Source: Linnemannia hyalina
Taxonomy: Eukaryota > Mortierellomycota > Mortierellomycetes > Mortierellales > Mortierellaceae
Length of the DNA: 64,000 nt
Direction: 5' to 3'
Assembly: GCA_019671135.1 (NCBI GenBank)
Contig: JAHRHY010000001.1
Location: forward strand, 1,302,001-1,366,000
Part shown: positions 22,704-33,527 of the stretch, piece by piece
Position numbering within the stretch: the first letter of the stretch is position 1
Layout of the letters: each line of letters opens with the position of its first letter
Notes under the pieces: model-generated
Databases searched by the model: none
What the model saw: only the letters and a program-made list of their open reading frames with translations
Told to the model about the DNA's origin: nothing
Translations under genes and position numbers: made by a program

Positions 22704-25427
22704 AAAGTCCCCTTCTTCCCTTTCCCTTTTTCCTTCCCTAACTATTCATTCACAAATACATTCGCGTCGATTGAATACACTTATGCACACATGAACCCCC
22801 TTTCGTCTCTTTTTTTTTCTTGTGTTTACCTTTTCTCGCCCCCTTTGTCTCGCACATTCTCCCCTGTGTCCATTGTTTTGCTCTTCCTCTCTTCCCTTCT
22901 CTCCGCTCTGTCACCTTCCCTTCCCATGGTCAGAAGCACATCCTTCCTTGCCTCGCTAGCACTCTCTTTTCGCTTTTCGCTTGGACTCCCCACCCCTCTT
23001 TTTTTGTCTCTTTCTCCGAATACTATCCATGAGTACGCAGAGAACATATATTTTGTCACTTTTCTCGCGCTCTTTTCCAATCTGACCCAAAGAAGGATTG
23101 TTCCTGGCCCAACCACATCTTCGACCTTCAAGAAGCTCTTGGGCTGAACTGAGCAACAAAAAAAGAGTACAGAATAGAAAAAAAAAGACAAAAACCTAGA
23201 CAAGCAAGGCGCCCTTGTTGAGCGTGCAGTGATTTCTTTTCTTGCATTGGAAGCAAGATGACAGAGAAAGGAATAGTAAATGAGGCTGAATTTGATAGGA
23301 CAGGACAGGATACATGGAAGAGGAGGAAGGTAAAAAAGAGGGTCGTAGCGGGTTCATTGACGGTTCCCAATTGCCGACTTTTGTTGTTGTCCCTCCGTTT
23401 TTGCCACACGCAGTTATGCTGTGTTTCCTTTTTTCTTCTTTTGTTGCTGGTTTGTTTGTTCCCTTATTGTATCTTCCCATTCAATTGAATTGACCATTGA
23501 CCATCCATGGTATGTGTATGTTTGTTTATGTATCTACTCTTTGCTAGTGTCAATGGTAGGTTAATGCTTTTTTTCCCTTCACGTCGTGATCCCATCCTGC
23601 CATCCATACACAACAATGCCTTGTCTTTCGGTTACCAAAACGACCCCTTTTTCCATTCGAAGTTGCTTAAATAACTTTCTCTCCTTGTCCCATCGCCATT
23701 GTTCTCTTCTTTCCTCTTCATTCCTTGTTCCTTCGACAACTTCACTCGCATTCAACATTTATCATAATCTCTCCTCCTTTCTTTCTCTTGTCCTTCAATT
23801 CTCTCCTCTTTCTTGACTCTCAACCCTCAATTCACTTAATATATCGACCCAATATCTCGGCAAGGCGCATATCCAACCCCTCTTCACTCATCCACCCTCA
23901 TACTCACTCACTCACTACCAATTATCCTCTTGCAGCAAACCAACGCCCACTCATAATTACATACCAACATCTCCCACTCCATCAACCCTACAGAATCACG
24001 GCTCTCCTGCTCTTATTTCCTCGGCACCCCTTCGCCTTCTTAACAACCCTTAAACCCTTGTAGCCCACCCCCGCTCGGGGCAACCAGTGTATGTACAACA
24101 TTCCTCTTTCCTTTCTATTGTTCTAGTGTTGCACAAGAGATTGACTCGAATGAATGCTCGCATGGCATGCAGAAAAGGAGGGTGGTGTTGGGTATTGAGT
24201 GGCTTGTGGTGGCAAACAGCAACACCAACAGTAGCAACAACATGTAACAAAAGAGCAGACATTACTCTTGGGTGGGTGGGTGAGCAAACAGGCCCCGTGA
24301 GATATAACATAACATAATACAACAGCTTCGATCAGACCTAGAGCGAGAGAAAGGCGTGTTGAGGAGGGCGAGATTCAATAGACGTGGTGGCTATTCATTC
24401 CCGTCTTTCCTTACCTTGTTCGAGTGAGTGTTGCTCCTATCGTCCCATTGCATTCATTTCAACGCAATTATACCCATTTCCTCCAATCCTCCTCTCTATT
24501 ACTCTGAAAGAAGCGAGGTGCTCGTACGTGTTTACAAAAACACCTCCTTTTGGACCCAGTTTGCCTCTCTCCCCCTTCTATATCTCTCATATCGTCCCGT
24601 GTATGTCTATAAAGTATCTCGCTCTGGCTCTTTTTCTGTCCTTGCTTAGTGTTGAAAGTGCTTTGCTTGGCTCTCTCCTTGTCTGTCTCCTTTCCAACGC
24701 ATGCCCATCGGATCCCATTGACTCCTGAAAAATCCATTTTAATCCACGTTGAGAGGCTACTGTATAAGCAAGCGTGCTGTTGTTGTTATGTTGTTCCTGT
24801 TGACGTCTGACCTTGGATGGTATGGATGGGATGGACAACTTACACTTTCACTTGTACTTGCAATTCAATTCAAACGAAGGCACTCTTTCAATCCAAACAA
24901 TTAAACACTTCACACATAACAATCAAATAACATGCATGCAACGCACACGCGCATAGCCCGCACAAGGATACTAATCTTTACTCTCTCTCTCTCTTTCTCT
25001 CTTTCTGGCCTGTCCTGACTTTTCAATGTGTCCCTAGTTTTTTAAATAACTCCACTCCTGAAAGGCAGCTTTCGTTGACACTTTCTGTTAAGAACCTATT
25101 ATTTTCCCTTTCGCATCATCATCTCCTCTCTTCTTCCTCTTCCTCCTTCGCTCTTTTCCTTTTCCTTTTGCACCCTTTTTTGCCTTTCCTTTTCTCTTCT
25201 TCATTTCATCATTCATCCATTCACCCCACTCTCTCTATATCTCTCTCTTCCTCCATTCATCCTCTCCTCTTCCTCCTCCTTTATTCTCGCCAGACAACTC
25301 CAACAATTACCCTTAGCAGGCAACTTCTACCTTCCTCTGGTATATACCCGGCCACTCCGACAGGCATTGATCCTTCTCACTCTTCCATCCTCCTCTTCCT
25401 CCTCCTCACACACATACACATAACACC

Positions 25428-27803
25428 ATGAATGGTATCATTCGGATTGATTCCCACCAGGGACTCACCATGACCATGAAGAAAAAGCCAACGGCATCAC
25501 CCACCAAGGGCCATCACCTCTCCAGATCATCCCGGCCAACGCTCAACAACCCTCCAGTCAGCACCCTAGTCATGCTTCCCTCACTCGTCAGTAATGCCAT
25601 GACCAGCACGGTAGGATGGGCCAAGGGTGAGACCGACAACCTGTTGGAGCTGGAATACAAGGAAGAAATCTTTCAATACATGAAGCAAATGGAGGTATGT
25701 AAACGGCCAAGAAAGAGCAACTATTTTTTTTTGTACGCCCATCCCCATTCGAATGATCCCTGTTCTCCTCCTTCTCCTTCTCCCCTTCTCCTTTTACCCG
25801 AAGATAAGAGGGACTTGATCTCCTCTACAACAAATCCGCTCCATCGACAACTAGAACCGCCAGCAGAACCATTGCAACCAATGGTGTTTACTATCCGGCA
25901 TTTATTTTTCCTTTTTTTATTTTTACATATTACCATTTGCCTTTAAGCACGTAAAAGCCCCGCTTGTATAAAGCATGTCCATCCATCCTTCTCTTTCCCC
26001 TCGCACCCCCTCATCGTCCGTCTCGCTCCCCTTTTGTCTCCCCCTTTCTCCTTGTTTAAGTCCAATGCCAAACAAACAAAGGATGGGAATCATTCTTTAT
26101 GCTAATGCCCAAGGAAAACCAAAAAATGCGCACCTTCTGACCATAACACACACTCTCTCTCTCGTTCCCTTTTTTCTTGCCTTATTCATCCTGTCACTCC
26201 TTCCTACCGCATTCTCATCACTCCCGTCCTTTGTTATTTTCCCTTTTACCGTGGATGATCTGCCATATGACGAAAATGACCATCCCTACAACATACACAC
26301 ACACAAACACACGACAACATCGCCCCTCCTCTCCTTTTCACCAAAATTATGACGACGCCAATTGACCCTAAAACAGAAAGAGACAATGGCCGTACCTGAA
26401 CACATGGACCTTCAACCCGAACTCACCTGGGACTTGAGGCCGCTCCTGGTCGATTTCTTGATCGAGATACACAACCACTTCAACCTCCAACCCGAGACGC
26501 TCTACTTGGCCATGAACATGATGGACCGGTACCTCTCCAAACGCGTCGTCTACAAGAAGCACTACCAACTCGTCGGTATGACTTCTCTCTGGATCAGCAG
26601 CAAATACGAGGACTCGAAAGAAAAACTTCCCTCGGTCTCACAACTCTGCAAGCTGTGCAGCAACACCTACGACGAGGCGGCTTTCATTACGATGGAGCGA
26701 CATATCCTCAAGACGCTCGATTACAGTCTAGGACACCCCACCGCAGAGGCCTTTCTGAAGAAGGATTTGGAGATGGCGGGGCAGGAAGATCAGGTCTTGA
26801 AGCACGTTGCCCAATTCTTGATGGAGCTTACCATGTTCCAGCGGTGCTTCCTTTCCTTTGGGTCCTCTACCGTCGCTGCCAGCGCCCTCTTCCTTGCACG
26901 CAGCATTTGCCGAAAGCAGATCGTGGTAAATTATTCATATCTTTTTTTTACCCTTTATCCCTTGAGATTGACTTGCTGCCCGTGCAATGGTTAGCTAAAC
27001 GTGCATTATTTTATCTCCATCAATCCATCCAATAATAGGTGCCTAATGACCCCAACGTGTTTGCATGCATCCAATACCTCGACAACAGCTTGACCAACGT
27101 GTCCAAGACCGTGCACGAAAAGTACGCTCGTTCACGTCTGTCACAGGCAAGCATTGTTGTCAAGGAGTGGGTCGATAACGGTGGCCGTGCCCTGATCCAA
27201 CCCATCTCCACCACGGAATGCTCCAATCCCCTTTGGACTCTCTCCAACATGCTCTGGCAACCACCATCGCCTATCCCTTCAACCTTCCCCACCTCCACCT
27301 CCACACAAGGAACTAACCCAGCAGAGTGCCAGACTGGGTACAGTAGCAGCAACAGTAACAACCACACTGGCTACAACGCACAGACTCAGCAGCAGCAATT
27401 AGCACAGCCACAAAAGCAGCCACCAGTTCAGCCACAGCCACAACACCATCACAACCACCATCATGCTCAACAGCAACAGCCACCACAACCACAGCAGCAA
27501 CAACAGCAGCAGCAGCAGACACACCGCTCGCAACAACCTCACCAGATGCATTCTGGTCGCCACCACAGCCATTCGGCCTCCTCTTCAATACATTCCCAGT
27601 ACGCCCCTCCAAACCATCATCACCACCAACAGCAGCAGCATCACCAAAGGACAGGATCGAGCGTCTCTGCACACCATGTTGCCTATGCAGCGTTGCCACA
27701 ACAGCCCCAACCAGCCGTCATTACTCACCAGACGACGTATGATATCCGGCCGGCGGGGTCTGATTGTGGGGCACGATGGGTAGACATCAACGTGGACATG
27801 TAG
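25428..27803 (+). CDS. G1-type cyclin (Cln/Puc1-like) with a Gln/His-rich tail
   Basis: A cyclin that should activate the main CDK in the cell cycle. Join: 25428..25694, 26377..26925, 27039..27803, giving 526 residues. Exon 1 encodes a short basic N-terminus and the lead-in helix (LELEYKEEIFQYMKQME). Exon 2 encodes the cyclin box: WDLRPLLVDFLIEIHNHF, ETLYLAMNMMDRYLSKR, YQLVGMTSLWISSKYED and MERHILKTLDYSLGHPT. The C-terminal cyclin fold runs into exon 3 (VPNDPNVFACIQYLDNSLT). After about residue 370 the protein becomes a long Gln, His and Ser tail from CAG/CAC repeats, probably disordered. The LGHPT signature favours the B/G1 group; Cln versus B-type is not settled. Intron 1 is long (682 nt). 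A 350-nt C/T-rich leader directly precedes the ATG. Confidence 0.88.
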
Positions 27804-28120
27804 TTTGCCTCTTCTTCCCGCTTCAAATGAAAACGGAAAGTCGGGGGGTTTTTTTCTTTAGTACCTTTTCTCTACCTGTACATTAATAATATACCCTAAT
27901 GACCCCCCACCAACCTACTACTCTCCTCAAACCTTTCTTTTTTCTATTGTGTGTGCCCTCTCCCCCACCCTCAACCGCCGTCGCAAAAGCGATACTACTC
28001 TTAAGTTTCCAACCATCTGGTGTCACAACCAAGCAAACAAAATAAAAAAAAAAACACAAATTAGGAAAAAATGCATTGGTATATGTAATAAGTGAATGTA
28101 GTGTCGACCCTGTTTAAACA
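27804..28120. other. Convergent intergenic region
   Basis: A 317-nt stretch between the stops of the cyclin (+) and the transporter (-). It is A/T- and C-rich with poly-A-like runs and presumably holds both 3' UTRs. No gene seen. Confidence 0.55.
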
Positions 28121-30102
28121 TTAGGCGACAGCTTGACGTTTGCCACCAACTTTAAGCTTAAGCAAGAAGAGCATACAGGCACCAACTGCCATAACCCCTC
28201 CAATGAACCCCACGGCACCTCGGTAGCCCTTATCAGAGTTAGGCGCAACTCCATCAACCATATCCCCTCCGAGACTAGCCAAGATCGCAGTCGCGATAGG
28301 CGTGCCCAACAATGACCCCAACCCATTGACTCCAAACGTGATCCCCACCAGGATGGTCAACGAACCGGTACCAAACTGCTCAGCCAGGACGGGCGCCAAG
28401 AGGGAGATGAATCCACCGCCCATGAGTCCATAGAGGATGACATAGACTAGGAGGACAGGGAGGGTCGTCGCAAACATCCAGATCACAAGGGTGGTCAGAG
28501 CACTAGCGCCGACGCAGAATACGGTTAGGTTGACCAGTCCGAATCGGTCCCCAAAGATTCCGCCAGCGAATCGACCAAAGAAGGAGGCGCCGTTCAAGAA
28601 TGAGTTCAGCATTGCTCCTTGACCGCGTGTGAGGTTATGATCTACCGCATAGGCTATTGAGTTGAAAAGGTTGAGAGAGATGAGAGAAAGGAGCATGGAT
28701 AGATAAAGAAGGTTAGATAAGTTAGAAGGGATGGTTGCGGATCAAATTAAGGGTAAGTCATGAGAAGCAATGGAAGACCATAAACCGCCAGTCAGGCAGT
28801 AGAAGCAAAAAGAAACTTACAGGGCAAGAGGTTAAGAGGTGAGAAGTAACCAAAGGAAGTCAGCAAGACTCCCGAGAGGAGGAGTAAGAAGGCTGGTTTC
28901 CGCATGGTCTCAATATCCTTCATCGAGACATTGACAGCCTGGGCACCCTTGGGCGAGAATTGGCGGATCAGGATGGCACAAATGATCATCGAGCACCAGA
29001 CAATGATTCCCAGAACACGGAGACACCAGCGGTGGCCGATCGACGCGTTCAGCCTCTCGATCAGGACCGAAAAGACAAGGCCTCCGACGCCCGATCCAGA
29101 GATGGCGATACCAGAGGCCATGCCGCGACGGATGACGAACCATTGGGAGGGGGCGGACAAGACACAGGGGTTTGCCATTGCAGCTCCCAGCTAGAAGGAG
29201 GAAGTGGTTCCACAGCAAGACGATAGATAGGATAAGATTAGATCGATGAGTGGGGTGGGGTGATGCGTTCGTCGAGAATAGCTGAAAAGCTTTTCATGGC
29301 CAAACACTGGATAGCTTGACATGGGGTGACTTACACCGTAGAGGATACCTTGGGTAAGGTACAGGTGCCAGACCTAGGGTAAGGGTGGGGCGGGGATCAG
29401 AGGTGGAGAAAAAAAAAGTGGGTCAGGATCAGGGTATGCAGAATGAAGTAACTGTTTGGTGTCCTAAATAGGGAGTCATCCAATCGCAGTACAAATTTGC
29501 AGATCCAAACGAGAAAAAGGCCGGGGCGGAGCATGAAGAGACAAATTGGCTTTTTTGTGTCGTACCTGAGTGGCAAAGGAGGCACCCACACATCCTCCAG
29601 CAACAAAGAATGAACCCATGAAGATCATCTTGCGGTACCCGATTTTGGCCGCAAACAGCGAGAAGACTCCGCCCACAATATACATGAATCCAAACGCCAA
29701 CGTTCCAATCCAAGACACTGCAGATGTCTGGCCTGGAAACACCTCGTCCTTGTACAGCTGCTGGAAGATGCCCCAGGAGAACATAATCCCCAGCATCGAA
29801 AAGTTGTTGAGGAAGCAGGCTCCGACGACCACCCATCCGTATCCACCATCGGGTGGTGCCATATTGGTATTGCTGCTGGGTGCTTCCTCGATTTCGGTGG
29901 ATGTGGAGACTGTGGGCGTTTGAGTGAAGGATCCGACGGCAGCTTTTTCAGGATCGATCTGTCCTGCTGTTACTCCTGCTGATGATACTCCCTGAAGGAC
30001 TGTAGATCCGGATGAGGTTGAGCGGGAATGTGTTTTTTCATTGTCTGAGTGCTCTTGGATGGCTTGACTTGTTGGCGCTGCTCCTGTTGTTGTTGGATCC
30101 AT
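28121..30102 (-). CDS. MFS monocarboxylate-type transporter
   Basis: A major facilitator superfamily permease of the monocarboxylate transporter (MCT/Mch-like) group. Join: complement(28121..28653, 28821..29190, 29335..29373, 29566..30102), giving 492 residues. About 85 cytosolic residues precede the MCT signature PPDGGYGWVVVGACFLNNF, which opens the first of about 12 membrane segments. GYRKMIFMGSFFVAGG, the 39-nt exon VWHLYLTQGILYG, WFVIRRGMASGIAISGSGVG and FGRFAGGIFGDRFG follow in family order. All three joins keep phase. The ATG giving MDPTTTG is used. The substrate cannot be told from sequence; fungal relatives move monocarboxylates, riboflavin or unknown solutes. Confidence 0.92.
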
Positions 30103-31502
30103 GGCCAACTCTTCCTCTCAAAGTAATTGTATGAATTAAGTGATTTCTGAAGGGGGTTACAACAGGTGTATGTACGTAGTTGAAAGGTCAAAAGGTTTTG
30201 GACTTGAAGAGAATGCGATTGCGAATGAGCGAAGGATGAGAGAAATGGAATGACCGAAAGAGGTACTGAAGGAAAGGAGAAAGAAAAAAGGACAGGAGAA
30301 AAAGAAAAAAACCTTCCAGCGGCCTTTTATACTTTTTGAAGCGGGCATTGGAGACACAACCTCTCAGAGTCGGCTCACCCATACCATTTAGACCCCGGCC
30401 CAAAGACAAATCCCTTTCAACCGCCGACAAACACTAACCGTAACAACCGCAAATCAACCCCTTTTAGCCGACGACTCATTCACCCATCGGTGCCTGTCTT
30501 ATTGACTAACTAGCAACCTTGCTGAAAATGACATAAAATCCCTCGGTAACAGTTCTTCAAAACAAGTTAATGAACCATGGTCAGCTAAGTCGCCTATCGT
30601 CAAGAAGAAAAAAATAATCCGGAAAATACCAAACTGGTCTAGCAGACAACCTCCTGATCCAATCGCCCATTCTTTGTCGTCTCTTCGAACAAATGGGAAA
30701 ACAATAGTGGAGCAAGCACCCCTCAGTCGCTTCCTTCTAATTCATTCACCCCCGAGTCGTTGTCCCCGCATTGGTTTTATTCACATACGCACAAGCGCAT
30801 ACATACACAATATCCCCGCTTTTCCGGGAGAATGATCAACACATCCCTCTACCGACAACAATGACATGTTAGCTTACTTACATGCGTCTGTTGCATTTTT
30901 TTTCTTCCAACCTTGTTTTCCTTTCTTTTCTTGGTGAAGAAACTATTACGACCTTGTGTGAATATGCCGCACAGAAGAAAAAGAAATTGCCGCGCATGAA
31001 CTTCAATACGATCTGAGTGTGCAACCAAAAAAAAAAAAAAAAAAAGGCGGGGAATTCTGTTGTTTTTCGGGCATAACACAAAACGATGAAGTGAGGTTAG
31101 GTACCAACAAAAGCCCATAACGCACCGCGCCACAACGCGTCTTGGTTCATTCATGGCGGAAAAAAAGCATCGTGTACAGATGGACACCTCGCTTCCTCTT
31201 TTTGATCAAACAAACTCTGAAGGTTCCACCGCCTAATGAAATTGCAATTCCACTGCGTCATGCGTTTCGTCCGTCCGTGTGATTTTATAGAAAGTAGGAA
31301 GATGAAAGAAGAATAACAGAAAGTAAAAGGATATTACTTGCGAAAGGGATTTTGTTCAAAGTGGAAGCAAATGGCTAGGGAAGCGATAGAAAGGAGTATA
31401 TAGAGACGAGCGGGAAAGCAACCTTGAGACGCGGTTAACCCATTTTATCGTTCGAACGGCGGTAATAAAAAGTTCAGTACACCAAAACAAACGTTGGCAA
31501 GT
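30103..31502. other. 1.4-kb intergenic region
   Basis: Contains the upstream region of the transporter (C/T-rich on the minus strand near 30180-30320) and the 3' side of the HMG-like gene. A poly-A run lies at 31027-31045. A 27-codon plus-strand ORF at 31153-31236 is noted only as a possible microprotein. No other gene is supported. Confidence 0.45.
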
Positions 31503-32126
31503 TTACTGTCCGCGCTTGGGGTTGGCGGGTGAGTTCTTCCAGAGACCGGCGACATGCTTGAAGGCCTCCTGTTAGGTTGTATGGCCAAATCGGGAAGCAG
31601 AATAACGTGTGAGTTGTTATTGTTATCTAGTCAGCTGGCGAGAGGTCTACACTTCCCGTTTTTTGCTAGTCCTGTGCAGTGAAAATAGCAATAACAGCTA
31701 CCCACTCTGTAGTTTGTTTCCCGTTCAAGGTCAATCATCTTTAGAGTAGACAGAGTTGGTGGGAAGATGCTCTGATGCCAAAGAATACCCTTTTCTTCCT
31801 GCGAGTAACATCTGATCGAGATGGTGTCGGGTGTCCTGGTGTGCTTTTGGGTCGCGTTATTCTTTACCTTGTGGTCAACACCGGGGTTCTTGCTTTTGTA
31901 CTTGGGGAGCTCCTCCTTCATGAAGGTGTTGTAGGCAGACATCTTCTTCTTCTTGGCAGGCTCGACAGGAGCTACAAGGTGAGGTTCAGAGGCGTGGTGG
32001 TAACGTGGAGAGCCAAACAAGCAATATGAAAATTAGTGGCGCGTTTTAGAGTTCTGACTGTACACAAGAAGGGTAGCGTGGGTGGTGGCGCTTACCTGAC
32101 TTCTTGGCGGTGGTAGCCTTTGGCAT
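31503..32126 (-). CDS. Small HMG-box/YABBY-like DNA-binding protein
   Basis: A 66-residue protein from complement(31503..31568, 31868..31971, 32096..32126). Exon 1 encodes MPKATTAKKS. Exon 2 encodes a Lys run and KMSAYNTFMKEELPKYKSKN, and exon 3 encodes EAFKHVAGLWKNSPANPKRG and the stop. The pattern SAYNTFMK...P.....F...A..W...P.NP matches the HMG-like core shared by plant YABBY proteins and small fungal HMG-box proteins. Both joins keep phase. The whole protein is one DNA-binding module with a basic N-terminus, so a nuclear architectural role is likely. Each exon is short. Intron 2 (299 nt) is open in frame for part of its length and could mislead exon prediction. Minus-strand C/T-rich leader sequence upstream (32135-32240) supports the start. 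Confidence 0.85.
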
Positions 32127-33145
32127 TGTTATTGGGCTGTGTGGGTTGATGCGTTGTGATGAGAAGGAGATGAGAGGAGTGGAAAGCAGATGAGCTTGAG
32201 AGTGTGCGTAGTGAGATGGAGAGGAGAGAGAGTGAAGAAAGAGAAGGAAGAGGAATAACAAAAAAATGAAAAAAGTGAGGGGAGTTGGGTCCTTATGTGA
32301 AATTAGGCTCTGGCTGTCGAGGCTGAAAGATTGTCGCCTCAGATGCTATCATGCTCACTATCATAACCAAACAAACACATCCATCCCATCCCACCCTACC
32401 CTTCTAACTTACTTCCTATTGGTAACCTACTCACAAGAGAACTCTTTTTCAACAAACACACTCACCCTATTGCTTCTATGCGCCGTTCGCTTGGCCGACC
32501 TCGGTGCTTTTTTGGACTGAATATGTGATGAGAAAGCAATCACGCCTGCTTACCTTTTCCGTATTTCCCTATCTTCACATCCTCCAAACAACCCACTTTC
32601 ACCCTTCACTTCTGTTTCCCCCCTCCTTGTTCTCGACCCAACCCCTGTCATCTCTCTTTTTGTTGCTGTCGTTGTTGTTGTTGTTTGTTTGGTATTCTAC
32701 TAGATAATGCAGCAGAGAAAGCACTATGGAATAAGTAGCTTATCTTGCTCCTTCCTTGTCTCATTGTCAATAGGATGGAAACAAAGGCACTGTTCGCCAC
32801 CCCATCGTTGAATTATGCCAATTTGTTGACTCTTATTCATATTCTATCGATCAATGGGTCCAAAACACAAGGAACAGTGGGAAAAGGAGTTAACCAAGGA
32901 AGGAGAAAGGAAGAAGGACAGCCTACTTCTCTCTCTCTTCTCTTTTTCCAACCCTTCTACTTGACGCCTTACTGTTCACAAATGGTCAAAGGAGACTGGG
33001 AAAAAATGGGAAGAGGGCCAATAAAGAAAAGAGACAAAAAACAACAACAGAACTGGGCGGTAACAAGGAAAGGTCCCGCCGTAAGAGAAAGGAAAAATGG
33101 GGCTATCTATCCGACCCGCACATAAAAGGCCTATATCTTTTGGTG
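32127..33145. other. Intergenic region with a weak ORF
   Basis: Holds the HMG-like gene promoter and, on the plus strand, a C/T-rich block (32565-32700). After it comes a 116-codon ORF (32775-33125) starting METKALFATPSLNYANLL. Its composition is only moderately protein-like, so I do not call it a gene. Confidence 0.35.
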
Positions 33146-33412
33146 ATGGATTTTCACTTATTTGAACCTTCCAAATCTTCAACGCCCATGCCATGTACGT
33201 CGTTGGATACCAAGGGACAATGTGCCAATTATATTTTCCCAGCGAGTACGAAGTACATGGTCGTATCCATCGCCAGCCTCCTTGCTATTGTTTTCTCTTC
33301 GTTGGCGCTCAGAAAGATTGCGATCGATAGTGAGAGAGAGTGCAACAAGAAGCAACAAACAAGAGTAGGCTCACTAGGACACGCTGACCACCATCTTTTT
33401 TCTTTCAGTTAA
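33146..33412 (+). CDS. Candidate small single-pass membrane protein
   Basis: Unrecognised ORF of 88 codons. It starts MDFHLFEPSKSS at the first ATG after a TATA-like CATAAAAGG (33121-33129). The first 38 residues are polar with two Cys. A clear hydrophobic segment follows (YMVVSIASLLAIVFSSLAL, about residues 38-56), then a basic Lys/Arg-rich tail. This layout would give a type-III or tail-proximal single-pass protein. A possible 45-nt intron (donor at 33365 GTAGGC, acceptor TTTCAG at 33409) would replace the last 15 residues with about 42 others, ending at a stop at 33529-33531. Both versions read as plausible protein. There is no homology support. Confidence 0.38.
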   Translation: MDFHLFEPSKSSTPMPCTSLDTKGQCANYIFPASTKYMVVSIASLLAIVFSSLALRKIAIDSERECNKKQQTRVGSLGHADHHLFSFS

Positions 33413-33527
33413 TTCTTCACACGGCCGCTAAACTACTATGGCACATCCGGCAACTGCGTCCAACAAAAAGCAAGGAATTGATGCAGCAAGGGTGGGAAGG
33501 AGAAGCTCGATATCCCAGAAAAACCAT

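Larger units (their letters stand above)
18019..25427. other. 7.4-kb gene-poor region upstream of a G1-type cyclin
   Basis: No exon here has family support. The stretch holds C/T-rich blocks on the plus strand near 18420-18660, 21130-22080, 23560-24060 and 25080-25427. Two are followed by good donor-like sites: AAAG|GTATGT at about 22080 and a GTATGT near 24088. They could be non-coding first exons of the cyclin gene or of unannotated RNAs. Two weak ORFs are discussed in the findings (18893-19045 and 22536-23147). Confidence 0.45.

Noticed and set aside
28121..28335. Short reverse frames inside the transporter C-terminus
   Set aside because: Shadow frames of the transporter exon.
31153..31236. 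27-codon plus-strand ORF starting MAEKKHRVQ
   Set aside because: Too short to separate from chance, and no leader or homology supports it.
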